Shown one piece after another: positions 46,256 through 55,142 of a stretch of DNA of 64,000 bases (its first letter is position 1; each line of letters starts with the position of its first letter). The position numbers were made by a program, and so were the translations under genes. Below the pieces are notes generated by a model that did not search any database, was not told the origin of the DNA, and saw nothing but the letters and a program-made list of their open reading frames with translations. Source of the stretch: CAZLYX01 sp964563885 (lineage in GTDB: Bacteria > Pseudomonadota > Gammaproteobacteria > Burkholderiales > Neisseriaceae). The stretch is from assembly GCA_964563885.1 (NCBI GenBank), contig CAZLYX010000001.1:43287-107286 (forward strand), read 5' to 3'.

Positions 46256-47371
46256 ATGAACGTTGGATTTGTAGGTTGGCGTGGCATGGTGGGTTCTGTA
46301 CTGATGCAACGCATGCAAGAAGAAAATGATTTTGCCCATATCCCAGACACTTATTTCTTTACCACATCGAATGTAGGTGGTGCAGCTCCTGATTTTGGCC
46401 AATTTTCTAAAACATTATTAGATGCGAACAATATCGAAGAATTGGCCAAAATGGACATAATTGTTACCTGCCAAGGTGGCGATTATACTCAAGCAGTTTT
46501 TCAACCTTTACGTGATAGCGGTTGGAATGGTTATTGGATTGATGCTGCATCCAGCTTACGCATGGATGATAGTGCCATCATCGCTCTGGACCCAGTAAAC
46601 AGAAGCATTATTGATGCCGGACTAAAAAATGGTGTTAAAAATTACATCGGCGGCAATTGCACTGTATCTTTAATGCTCATGGCTTTGGGCGGACTATTCC
46701 AAAATGATTTAGTGGAATGGGCAAGCAGCATGACCTACCAAGCCGCTTCTGGAGCAGGTGCAAAAAATATGCGCGAGCTCATTGAAGGCATGGGTGCAAT
46801 AGAAAACCAAGTTTCTTCAGAATTAGCCGATCCATCTAGTGCAATTTTGGACATTGACCGTAAAGTAAGTGAATTTTTAAACAGCAACGTATACCCAAAA
46901 GCCAACTTTGGTGTACCGCTTGCAGGTAGCCTTATCCCATGGATTGACTCAGATTTAGGTAACGGTCAATCTAAAGAAGAGTGGAAAGGTGGCGTTGAAA
47001 CAAATAAAATCTTGGCACTACCAAACACTATCATCATTGACGGTTTATGTGTACGTGTCGGTGCTATGCGTTGCCATAGCCAAGCGCTCACACTAAAGCT
47101 AAAACAAGACTTACCTGTAAGTGAAATAGAAGCCTTATTAGCGGGCGCTAACGAATGGGTGAACGTTATTGCAAACGAAAAAGAAGCTTCTGTTCATAAG
47201 TTAACACCAGCGGCAGTCACAGGAACACTAACTGTGCCAGTAGGCCGAATTCGTAAAATGGGCATGGGTGGTGAGTATATTAGTGCTTTTACCGTTGGTG
47301 ACCAGCTATTATGGGGAGCAGCTGAGCCTTTACGCCGCATGCTCCGCATTATTTTAGGTAACTTAAATTAA
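46256..47371 (+). CDS. asd: Aspartate-semialdehyde dehydrogenase
   Basis: 371 residues from ATG at 46256, with AGGAGA ahead; the longer frame begins in the divergent promoter region. NADP-binding VGFVGWRGMVGSVLMQRM, active-site cysteine in GGNCTVSLMLMALGGLF and the GVET/RVGAMRCHSQA region place it in the gammaproteobacterial-type Asd. Makes aspartate semialdehyde for lysine, diaminopimelate, methionine and threonine. Confidence 0.97.
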   Translation: MNVGFVGWRGMVGSVLMQRMQEENDFAHIPDTYFFTTSNVGGAAPDFGQFSKTLLDANNIEELAKMDIIVTCQGGDYTQAVFQPLRDSGWNGYWIDAASSLRMDDSAIIALDPVNRSIIDAGLKNGVKNYIGGNCTVSLMLMALGGLFQNDLVEWASSMTYQAASGAGAKNMRELIEGMGAIENQVSSELADPSSAILDIDRKVSEFLNSNVYPKANFGVPLAGSLIPWIDSDLGNGQSKEEWKGGVETNKILALPNTIIIDGLCVRVGAMRCHSQALTLKLKQDLPVSEIEALLAGANEWVNVIANEKEASVHKLTPAAVTGTLTVPVGRIRKMGMGGEYISAFTVGDQLLWGAAEPLRRMLRIILGNLN

Positions 47372-47390
47372 AAACTAACTCTAACCAAAT

Positions 47391-47429
47391 ACATATAAGG
47401 CTACCTATTATTCAGGTAGCCTTATATGT
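47391..47429. terminator. Extended hairpin terminator after asd
   Basis: ACATATAAGGCTACCT and its inverse form a perfect 16-base stem with a seven-base loop. Only the right arm carries a complete DUS (47411-47422). Confidence 0.85.
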
Positions 47430-47568
47430 TTAAAACTATATTTGTTTATATAAATAACTGTTATACAAATAATATGACATATGTTCAGTATGAGTTAATA
47501 CAACTAAGAGAGAATTGCCCAACACTCTGCTCAACAGTTTTTTATATTAATATCACCATTAAAAACAC

Positions 47569-47931
47569 TTACATAATATCTGCAATATGCTTAGCGGCAC
47601 GCTTAGCATCTAACAAGATCAAGCCAAGTTTACCACTCTCTTTTGCCATCAATGCTAACACAGCATCTACACCTGCTTGGCTGAGTAATATATAACCATT
47701 TTTCCCTTTGACCATAACTTGATCCAGCTCGCCACATACTAATTCTTGAGCAGCACGACTACCTAAAGCCAACAAAGTAGCAGACATAGCGCCTACACGA
47801 TCAACATCCAAATGGCTAGGCATCAAAGTTGCAATTGGCAAACCATCGGTAGAGATGACTGCTGAAGCAGTGATATCAGTTGAAGAGTTATTCAAATCAC
47901 TCAAAACAGATATAAGTAATTGTTCACGCAT
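47569..47931 (-). CDS. Roadblock/LC7-domain protein (MglB/CvnB-like)
   Basis: 120 residues, one complete roadblock domain: helix 1 EQLLISVLSDLNNSSTDI, strand ASAVISTDGLPIATLMP, helix 2 VDRVGAMSATLLALGSRAAQEL, strands DQVMVKGKNGYILLSQAG and a final helix. In Myxococcus the roadblock protein MglB is the GTPase-activating partner of MglA; in Streptomyces conservons the roadblock protein is CvnB. Last gene of the five-gene cluster, 79 bases after the 217-residue protein. Function by analogy only. Confidence 0.82.
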   Translation of the reverse strand: MREQLLISVLSDLNNSSTDITASAVISTDGLPIATLMPSHLDVDRVGAMSATLLALGSRAAQELVCGELDQVMVKGKNGYILLSQAGVDAVLALMAKESGKLGLILLDAKRAAKHIADIM

Positions 47932-48010
47932 ATTTTATTCCATTAAATTAATTAAAACGCTTTTTATTTAAGGCTGAAGCGCTTTTTATTTTAACCATCA
48001 CTAAATGAAT

Positions 48011-48664
48011 CTAAAACTTAGCCTGGTAACTGGCATGACGGCCATACAAAACCTTTACTAAAGAAACAAATGCTTCTTTATTCAAATCAGGCTGACCACC
48101 GATTACCAACATAAATTTTGTTGAACCCACATATAGCGGACAAAAACTTAACTCACTCTGGCCTGAAGGATCACAAACTCCCCAAGCTGTATGATGAATA
48201 TTCAAATTATTCTTAACCAATAAGCTATGTTTTTCAGCCAACACTGAAACCTCTTTTGCCATTAGCCCCATTTCCTCAGCGCTTTCATGATGAAATCCAG
48301 CATTAGCAAAATAAAGTCCATTTTCATCAGCTAAAAGAGCCTTACCAATATTAGAAAGCTCAGCTAATAGCAAAGGTAAATCTTCATCACTTACCAATGC
48401 ATCATCATTGCTTTTTTCTTCATCACCATACAAAAATTCCAACCGCTGTAAACGATACAACAAGCTTAAAGCTGTCCCAATATCGCTGGTATCCGCCCAA
48501 GCGAGCAGCTTTTCACTACTAATTTTATCTTCAGAGCTCGCGCGTAATAAACCATAAAGTAATGTACGGCTAGCACTACCCTGACGACTTGAGACTGCAT
48601 AGTAAGCGCCTGCTGGCGTAATCTTGGGGTATAAATTTGATTGTAAAGAAAGTGTTGAGTCCAT
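48011..48664 (-). CDS. Predicted winged-helix plus roadblock-like protein
   Basis: 217 residues, no family recognised directly. N-terminal part (about 18-80) is helical with RTLLYGLLRASSEDKISSEKLLAWA, resembling a winged helix. The C-terminal part (about 92-210) has the order of a roadblock fold: LLLAELSNIGKALLADENGLYFANAG, EEMGLMAKEVSVLAEKH, then strands including KFMLVIGG and a last helix. It starts two bases beyond the GTPase stop codon, with AGAGG ahead, so it is coupled to it. Plausibly a second, heterodimerising roadblock partner. Confidence 0.6.
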   Translation of the reverse strand: MDSTLSLQSNLYPKITPAGAYYAVSSRQGSASRTLLYGLLRASSEDKISSEKLLAWADTSDIGTALSLLYRLQRLEFLYGDEEKSNDDALVSDEDLPLLLAELSNIGKALLADENGLYFANAGFHHESAEEMGLMAKEVSVLAEKHSLLVKNNLNIHHTAWGVCDPSGQSELSFCPLYVGSTKFMLVIGGQPDLNKEAFVSLVKVLYGRHASYQAKF

Positions 48665-48665
48665 T

Positions 48666-49202
48666 TTATACCTCTAAGCCCGGATCAATCGAGAACAACA
48701 TAGCACTAACCAATTGTTTTACATCATCTTCTCGTCGAGCGTCAATTTCAAAAACCGGCACGTTAAAATTATTTTGAGCTAAATACTTTTGATACACATC
48801 CACACCCGGTAGTGAACGAATATCCATTTTTGTCACGCCAACTACCAGCGGCGCGGTTTTTAATAGCTCCCCAAAAGCATCTAAAAAGAATTTTAAGTCT
48901 TTGAGCGGGTTAGTACGAGTGTTGTCTAACAACAAAATTAAGCCCATACTTCCCTTACTCAAAATTTCCCACATAAAGCTAAAACGTTCCTGACCTGGCG
49001 TTCCATACAAGTGGACTTTTGTATCCTCATCCAAGCGGATTACACCATAATCCATGGCCACAGTCGTATAACCTTTGCGAACCGATGTCATATCCGATGC
49101 ACTGGCATCGGTTTGCACTGGTGGGTCATCTGACAATGCAGCGATCGCTGTTGTTTTGCCAACTCCTACCGGACCGGTAAAGATAATTTTATTTTCTCTC
49201 AT
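48666..49202 (-). CDS. Small Ras-like GTPase (MglA/CvnD-like)
   Basis: 178 residues, single G domain. P-loop GPVGVGKT at 10-17, a switch I-type TTVAMDYG at 46-53, G3 box TPGQ at 68-71 (in place of DxxG, as in MglA-type and COG2229 GTPases) and G4 TKMD at 124-127. The start lies 10 bases after the receiver gene with AAGGGG. Expected to cycle between GTP and GDP under a roadblock regulator. No membrane anchor visible. CvnD-type assignment rests on TTVAMDYG. Confidence 0.86.
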   Translation of the reverse strand: MRENKIIFTGPVGVGKTTAIAALSDDPPVQTDASASDMTSVRKGYTTVAMDYGVIRLDEDTKVHLYGTPGQERFSFMWEILSKGSMGLILLLDNTRTNPLKDLKFFLDAFGELLKTAPLVVGVTKMDIRSLPGVDVYQKYLAQNNFNVPVFEIDARREDDVKQLVSAMLFSIDPGLEV

Positions 49203-49212
49203 TAAATACCCC

Positions 49213-50313
49213 TTATTTACCGGACAATTTGCGCATTATACGTTGCAACAATCCACGCGGTTGTTCTTGTGATGCACGCACTGCATTTTGAGCATCTTTT
49301 GCCATTTGACTATATGGAACTTCACTAGTGACATCTACCTGTCCCGCAAGATTGGTATGTTCTTTTTCTGAAGTCGTAAATTCACTATCAGTAGCTAAAA
49401 AGCCAGTTGCATGAGTTGCCGCTAAGTAATTTAAAATATCAGGCATATCCAGTGGCATTACTTTATACAGGATATTAAGGTTTACAGATGTTTTAGTTAA
49501 GAAAGCAGATAAGCGCATAGATTCTGGCAATGGCGCCAAACGAGTTAAATTAGGCCAGCGCTTCAACGTAAACACAGTTTGCGGAGTTAAGGGATAAACC
49601 AAGCGGCCCTGTGCAGTCCAAATAGCCATTTGCCATAAACAAGACATTATGGTTACCTTGGCTTTCTCTTTCCACTGAGGATTATCTGGCACTGTTTTAC
49701 AAACCACAGCCAATTTATCATCGCAACACATTTTTTCCAGCTCTTCTGCCCCAACGGTCAATAGAACGCGCTGAATGCTAGGAAAAACAATTAAAATTGG
49801 CTTTCCTGCTACTAACACAGCAGTATCTTGCTGCTCTACATTGGCTGCTTTTAAAGCTCCAAGCAAACCTAGTTTGGGATTAAAGCGTCTAATTGTCGTT
49901 CTCTTAACTGTTTGTGGCTGAACTGAATCATTTTCGTCATTTATGTTTTGTTTTTGCTCCTCAGCGTCATATACATGACCGCCCTGAGCCAAGTTACGCA
50001 AAATTGGAAATAACGTATCGAATTTAATTGGCTTCTGTAAATAAGGTGTGGTTAATACAGGAGCCTCTTTAGAAAACATTACAACCGGAATGTTAGAATA
50101 TTTCTTTTTCAATTCATTCCACGGCTGGATTCCATTAACACTATCAACATCAACTAAAAGCATGTCTGGTTTTTCTGCACTGTTTTCATCTACAATTTCA
50201 TAATTTGTTATATTATGCATTTTAAATGCCATGCGAAACATGGCATCTTGCTGCTCATCCATTTCACACAACATGACCCGTATTGTTTTAACTTTTGGTA
50301 ATCCACTATCCAT
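49213..50313 (-). CDS. Receiver-domain protein with unknown C-terminal domain
   Basis: 366 residues. Residues 10-110 form a CheY-like receiver that keeps the expected pocket: E17/D19, phospho-acceptor candidate D55 in LLVDVDS, S81 and K94-P95 (LQKPI). A linker rich in N, D and Q (about 118-145) leads to an unrecognised domain (about 150-330; RWPNLTRLAPLPESMRLSAFL) and a basic tail (RIMRKLSGK). No DNA-binding motif visible, so it probably acts by protein contact. Between the TPR protein and the GTPase, 23 bases from the former. Confidence 0.72.
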   Translation of the reverse strand: MDSGLPKVKTIRVMLCEMDEQQDAMFRMAFKMHNITNYEIVDENSAEKPDMLLVDVDSVNGIQPWNELKKKYSNIPVVMFSKEAPVLTTPYLQKPIKFDTLFPILRNLAQGGHVYDAEEQKQNINDENDSVQPQTVKRTTIRRFNPKLGLLGALKAANVEQQDTAVLVAGKPILIVFPSIQRVLLTVGAEELEKMCCDDKLAVVCKTVPDNPQWKEKAKVTIMSCLWQMAIWTAQGRLVYPLTPQTVFTLKRWPNLTRLAPLPESMRLSAFLTKTSVNLNILYKVMPLDMPDILNYLAATHATGFLATDSEFTTSEKEHTNLAGQVDVTSEVPYSQMAKDAQNAVRASQEQPRGLLQRIMRKLSGK

Positions 50314-50336
50314 GATAGTAACCCTTTTATTGTGAT

Positions 50337-51803
50337 TTATTTAGAATGGCGATTCACGCGCTGCAATAGCTGGCTCATCGCCAAAACAACTTCTTCAGGC
50401 AAATTACTTACTCGTTCACGTAGTAATTTAAGGAATTGCTCTAAACGGGACCAGTCTTCAGAACGCTCATACAAATCGAACAATGTAATATAAAGTTGAG
50501 ACTCTTGGGGATACTGTAAAACAGATTGTTCAAGCGTACCAATTGCTTGATCCAATTGACCATACATCAATAACGATTCAACTTCCTTCAAAGCAACTTC
50601 TGCTGGAGAGCCCCCTTCGCTAACCATAGAATCATCCTGATGCACCAACTCACGATACTTAGCTTTTATTTGGCGTGTAGTGGGCTGAATATAGCCTTTT
50701 GCCAAGCCAATTTCTCTAATTTGCTGTTCAGAAGGTCCTTTTTCCAGATCATCAAACAGGTCATGATGGCCTAAACTATAACCCCAACCCAGCATGCGCT
50801 CTTTAACTTGGCGACCATACTGCCCTAACGAGTAATATAAGCGCCATAAGTGACCAGCGAACTGGTTGACTTCATTATGCTGATAATCTAATTTTAAAGC
50901 ATCAATAATCAAGGCAGCTGGTCTTTGTGAACTTTGAATAGCTTTATCATACTGACGAATAGCAGTTGGATAGTCCACTTTGTTTTTTAATAACTTAGCA
51001 CTTTGATCTGGTTTAACAAAACCCATCACCGCACCTAATTCTTCTTCAGTTATATCATCCAACTCCGTTTGACCCACAATCATTGGTTTTTTATGTATAT
51101 TACGATTTTGATATGCAAGCTCAATTGAACTGCTTACTTCAGCTTGAATACTGTTAGGCTCATTTGAATGAGGAACATCCAAACCAGTTTGCTCACCAAT
51201 TTGATGAGAAACTTCCTTCATGTCCCAGCTAAGCTTGCTATCGGCCAACACCCGTAAAGATAAATTATTAGTGTCTGCACTTAAACCTGCTTTAACGTAT
51301 TCAGCTAGGCTTTCAGAGGGTAAAGCATCTGCATACTTATCCAAAGTATGAGCCAATAAGTCAATATTGCCTGTGCGTAGACTCAAGTTAGCTAATTCAT
51401 GAACTAATTTCTCCGGCACTGGCGTAGACAGGTTATTCAAGTAGTTTGCTAACGAAGAAGCTGCTTTATCTTCATAACCGAATTGTTTATATACTTGATA
51501 TTCCGTTAGCAGATCAACCTCTTGAACAGCAACAGAAGAAGTCTCGCCATCACCACCGGCTGCCTCTCCCCACTCCCATCCTTGAGAGTCTGTTGTCGCA
51601 ACAGTTTCACTAACAGTGTCCATCCAACCATCAGAAGCCTCAGATAAGTCAGCAGCATTTCCCCGTTTAGCCTTTTTACCTGACAATTTCTGCGCTGGAT
51701 TCACTTCGGTATTGCTAGTACTAGTCTTGCCAAGCGCAAAACGCACAAGTAGCAAAACAACAAGCAACGCACCTAAAAGCGCAATTAAAAGCATATAGTC
51801 CAA
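50337..51803 (-). CDS. Membrane-anchored TPR protein, FimV-like architecture
   Basis: 488 residues. A GGGAGAG ribosome site is correctly spaced for the TTG at 51803 and too far from the ATG at 51794, so I take TTG as start. One N-terminal membrane segment (about 4-26), a low-complexity linker, then VDLLTEYQVYKQFGYEDKAASSLANYL, resembling the FimV type of hub protein. TPR-like helix pairs recur at about 275-300 and 400-470 (ALKEVESLLMYGQLDQAIGTLEQ). First gene of the cluster; probably an inner-membrane scaffold. Confidence 0.7.
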   Translation of the reverse strand: MDYMLLIALLGALLVVLLLVRFALGKTSTSNTEVNPAQKLSGKKAKRGNAADLSEASDGWMDTVSETVATTDSQGWEWGEAAGGDGETSSVAVQEVDLLTEYQVYKQFGYEDKAASSLANYLNNLSTPVPEKLVHELANLSLRTGNIDLLAHTLDKYADALPSESLAEYVKAGLSADTNNLSLRVLADSKLSWDMKEVSHQIGEQTGLDVPHSNEPNSIQAEVSSSIELAYQNRNIHKKPMIVGQTELDDITEEELGAVMGFVKPDQSAKLLKNKVDYPTAIRQYDKAIQSSQRPAALIIDALKLDYQHNEVNQFAGHLWRLYYSLGQYGRQVKERMLGWGYSLGHHDLFDDLEKGPSEQQIREIGLAKGYIQPTTRQIKAKYRELVHQDDSMVSEGGSPAEVALKEVESLLMYGQLDQAIGTLEQSVLQYPQESQLYITLFDLYERSEDWSRLEQFLKLLRERVSNLPEEVVLAMSQLLQRVNRHSK

Positions 51804-52345
51804 AAAACTCTCCCGATGTATACAGAGTAAGATTAAAAAACGCTGCTGCCTAAACCTTGCAACGGATCAGTACTCTTTAAAGGCAAGCCCATTTCTGACT
51901 TGTTTGTCAACGTGACTCCCAGCTTGGAATAGTAGCATGATTTTCACAGCCTAGTCACACCCTAACAGTTACAGACACCCTGATTTTATCAAGACTGTGG
52001 CGCAGATAACTCAAATGGCACAATCTATGCTAATCATTCGGCTTGCACAAATCATCTAAATTTTCGCAAAGAGATTCACGATGCCACTTATAAGGCAATA
52101 CAACGAGATAATTATTTACAACATAGCGCTCGGCGCTGCACAACAGCAACAATACTCTTTTAATAATAGCGCCACTAGATAAAATTCTTAATCAAAATTA
52201 AGCCTTCTTTTTGAGACGCTAAGACTCAGTTGTGTCATTGTTGAATAAGTACGGGCAGCTGAAATTAAAGTTTCAGGTAGCCCCATGCTCCGATTCACAG
52301 CTCGCCTTTACTCCTGTGCTCATGAAAGAAGGCAACTGTATGGAT
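51804..52345. other. Non-coding region upstream of the GTPase cluster
   Basis: About 540 bases with no convincing gene. The part next to 51803 should contain the cluster promoter. A DUS with one mismatch lies at 52272-52283. Confidence 0.45.
52272..52283 (-). repeat. DUS with one mismatch
   Basis: TTCAGGTAGCCC: last base differs from the inverse DUS. No partner arm; about 60 bases past the GFA-family gene. Confidence 0.6.
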
Positions 52346-52774
52346 TTATTCTGACCCATCAGCAAACTGAGCAAACACTTCAGCACCAGTCAGTTTCTTT
52401 GTTTCATTTTCAAAAGCATAATAACAAGGTTTGCTATCTATAAAAATCTGATGATCGAAAACAACATTTTTTGGTGTGTTGAATAGCCCAATGGGTACAT
52501 AATAGTGATTATTTGATTTTAATCGATAGTATAAATGCGTTCCACATTGTTTACAAAATCCGCGTTCAGCCCACTCAGATGAATCAAACACAGAGATTGC
52601 ACCCGCGCTCAAAAATGAAACCTTACTTCCACAATTAACACTAAGAAATGGCCCACCTGACCATTTCCTACACATGTCGCAATGGCAAGCTCCTACATTC
52701 ATGTTGACGCTTGCTGCCACAACCTGACAAGCACCACACAGACAGTTCCCGTTTACTTTATCGGTTAGCAACAT
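52346..52774 (-). CDS. GFA-family zinc protein
   Basis: 142 residues from ATG at 52774, where AAGGAGGG gives an excellent ribosome site. The glutathione-dependent formaldehyde-activating fold is marked by cysteines CLCGAC, CHCDMC and CKQCG. Enzymatic activity of most family members is unproven, so I name only the family. Single gene without related neighbours. Confidence 0.9.
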   Translation of the reverse strand: MLLTDKVNGNCLCGACQVVAASVNMNVGACHCDMCRKWSGGPFLSVNCGSKVSFLSAGAISVFDSSEWAERGFCKQCGTHLYYRLKSNNHYYVPIGLFNTPKNVVFDHQIFIDSKPCYYAFENETKKLTGAEVFAQFADGSE

Positions 52775-53313
52775 TACCGTACCCTCCTTATTTGAAGTTA
52801 CTGACTGCAATTCGATTGATAGGGCCTGTTCGCGCGACTTTTAACGTTGCTCGAAATGCCGATGCTAACATCTCATCAACATTTATTCAGCTGACTTTTT
52901 ACTAAATTTTCCGAAAAGACTATACCACCAAAATCAACCCATTTTCTAATGTAGATGCCCTGTCCACACCCATAAGCTTAATGGAGCAGCGCCAACAAAA
53001 AAGCTCTAATGCACATCTTCGCTACCGACTAAAATAGTGATTCGTGCTGTAAAATATATGCACTCCCACACTTACTGTAAGATGCTAACGATATACACCT
53101 AAACAATATGTAGCGTAACAAAGGTTAGGCTTACTGATTTTCTGTAATACAAATAAGTAATAATATCTGGTGAATTTTCTAACTTGCCTAATAAGGTTTA
53201 ACAGTTCAATAAATGATGTATATTTATGATGCATTTTAAATTGTCTAGTTCAATTTCAAGCCTAAACAATACTACTGCTTTTAAACTATAGATGATATTG
53301 ATTATCTGTTGAC
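52775..53313. other. Intergenic region without recognisable gene
   Basis: About 540 AT-rich bases with stops in all frames and no DUS. I see no RNA gene or repeat. Confidence 0.45.
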
Positions 53314-53511
53314 TTATTTCTCTGCTAAGCAATAGCTTGTTATTTTCTTTAGTCTACTATGAGTATTAAATTCATAAATATCACAAGCCGATATAAACTC
53401 AATCTGTTTTCCGTTGTCTGAAAATTTCGCGGTTCCGGTAATAATTATTTTTGAATCACATTCTATTACATCCAATTGTTTAAAATCAGTTGTGATAGAC
53501 GCAAAAAGTAT
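53314..53511 (-). pseudogene. Remnant of an NTF2/SnoaL-like protein gene
   Basis: 65 open codons end in TAA at 53314-53316. The conceptual product (ITGTAKFSDNGKQIEFISAC then DIYEFN and KKITSYCL) looks like the second half of a SnoaL/NTF2-like protein. An in-frame stop lies directly upstream (53512-53514), there is no start codon, and the upstream 150 bases are broken in all frames. Loss of the 5' half is inferred from the usual 110-130 residue family length. Confidence 0.45.
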
Positions 53512-53979
53512 TTAATCTGTACTTATCCCAACTTCAAAACCATAGCAACAGCTTTAATTATCTATTTCCAAACCTTTTATAGATTTTCGCACAATCTTTT
53601 GACTTAAACCCACAACCTATTTTTAGCTTCAACCGAATACTCGGATAATTTTTATTCAAGGCTAACATCCAGTTGGTATTCATACTTTATAAGATAATGT
53701 TGCAGTGCTACAACAAATTAAATACTCATATGATCGATTTTTTAACAGCATTAGTTTAGAAACTAGGCATTTTTTTAGGCGATAGGTTGCGAGTAACTAT
53801 TATTTAGCCACTTAGTCCATTTTTTTACCGCTCAGCATCTTCTCCTGTTCTATATTTCACACCATAGCCTTTTATAATTCAAGTAGCTTACGCAGAAACA
53901 AAAAAAACCTTACACAGAAAATCAGCTTTTACGGTATGATTCAGCCACCATTTATATTAAAATATTACGAATTAAGACC
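53512..53979. other. Intergenic region upstream of the L,D-transpeptidase
   Basis: Holds the presumed eroded 5' part of the pseudogene on the minus strand (a 42-codon frame from an ATG near 53683 may be part of it) and the promoter region of the plus-strand transpeptidase. Nothing else is recognisable. Confidence 0.4.
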
Positions 53980-54993
53980 ATGATAAAAATCGGCTTCTTC
54001 GCTTTGACCAGCCTCATTACCGCGAACACCTTGGCAAACACAACTCCAGTTCCAGATGTTTCCCCTGTTGCCACTGGCCAGCAGGTAGTCATTAATATTC
54101 CCCAGCAACGTCTATTCCTATTTACTAACGGTAAGCTCACCAAAGCCTATCCGGTAGCTGTGGGCAAAGCATTAACACAAACCAATCTGGGTGAGCATAT
54201 CATTGGCCCTAAAGCCTTTAACCCCACTTGGCACATCCCGAAAAGCATTCAAAAAGAACGCAATGACGGTGTAAAAACCATTCCTCATGGCCCGAATAAT
54301 CCACTTGGCCCTGTATTTGTACGTATGGGTGATCCTAAACTAGGCCTTGGCATTCACGGTACTAATGCACCCAGCAGTGTGCCCGGTGTCCGCAGCCACG
54401 GCTGTGTGCGCATGAAATCACCAGATGCTTTAGAGTTTGCAAAAACCATCAATACCGGCAGTACTGTATCTGTGGTCTATCACATGGCTAATCTAAACGC
54501 AGATGCCAACAATAATATATGGTTAGCCGCCTATCGTGACCCTTACAGTAAGAAAAATCTTGATACCGATGCTTTGCGTAAAAGTATCGCCGCTTGGGCA
54601 AAAGCCCACGGCAAAGTGGTACACAGTAAACGCTTGGATGCTGTATTAAAAGCACGTACTGGCGCTGCAAACTGCCTAACTTGCGCTAAAGGCGAAAAAA
54701 TTAAAGGCAGTTTAAGTTCAATTTCATGGACTACCGGTTCTGCTAACTTAACCAAAGCAAAACCTGTGCCTATTCCACCGCCTGCGTTGAGAAATGAAGT
54801 TTTACCGGAAGGTACTGAAATCGAAGTAGAGGAGGAATCCACCCAACCAGAAGCGGGCGCATTCTCTTCTTCTCCAATGCCAACCCAGAGCACTCGCCCT
54901 GTTCCAGCTACAACACCTCGCGAGCCGTCGAGTGATGCATCACCAGTTTACGTGCCTATCAATATTAACGACGGTACCGAAAACTTGTTTTAA
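53980..54993 (+). CDS. L,D-transpeptidase (YkuD domain)
   Basis: 337 residues. Signal peptide of about 19 residues ending TLAN. YkuD catalytic domain (about 34-170) with HGTNAPSSVPG and SHGCVRM: H126, H140 and nucleophile C142. Such enzymes make 3-3 peptidoglycan cross-links or attach proteins to the wall. The roughly 165-residue C-terminal extension contains a CxxC (CLTC) and a proline/serine-rich tail, longer than the core family. Single gene; no clear ribosome site before the ATG. Confidence 0.92.
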   Translation: MIKIGFFALTSLITANTLANTTPVPDVSPVATGQQVVINIPQQRLFLFTNGKLTKAYPVAVGKALTQTNLGEHIIGPKAFNPTWHIPKSIQKERNDGVKTIPHGPNNPLGPVFVRMGDPKLGLGIHGTNAPSSVPGVRSHGCVRMKSPDALEFAKTINTGSTVSVVYHMANLNADANNNIWLAAYRDPYSKKNLDTDALRKSIAAWAKAHGKVVHSKRLDAVLKARTGAANCLTCAKGEKIKGSLSSISWTTGSANLTKAKPVPIPPPALRNEVLPEGTEIEVEEESTQPEAGAFSSSPMPTQSTRPVPATTPREPSSDASPVYVPININDGTENLF

Positions 54994-55013
54994 ACACGGC
55001 AATACGCAAATAT

Positions 55014-55043
55014 AAAAGCAGACATATCATGATGTCTGCTTTT
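55014..55043 (+). terminator. Terminator after the L,D-transpeptidase
   Basis: AAAAGCAGACAT and ATGTCTGCTTTT form a perfect 12-base stem with a six-base loop followed by further T. Confidence 0.9.
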
Positions 55044-55063
55044 TTTACTGCGTACAAAACCAT

Positions 55064-55075
55064 AGGCTACCTGAA
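55064..55075 (+). repeat. Solitary DUS between two terminators
   Basis: Perfect DUS between the convergent L,D-transpeptidase and groL terminators, without partner. Confidence 0.85.
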
Positions 55076-55082
55076 AGCATAA

Positions 55083-55114
55083 AAAATCCCGCCTTTAAGC
55101 TAAGGCGGGATTTT
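55083..55114 (-). terminator. Terminator after groL
   Basis: AAAATCCCGCCTT and AAGGCGGGATTTT form a perfect 13-base stem; T-tract on the minus strand. Confidence 0.92.
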
Positions 55115-55142
55115 CAAAATAGACGTTTTGAGCTGTTTAAGC

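Noticed and set aside
52079..52185. Short plus-strand frame of about 33 codons between the TPR gene and the GFA gene
   Set aside because: Too short, glutamine-run composition, no ribosome site or terminator.
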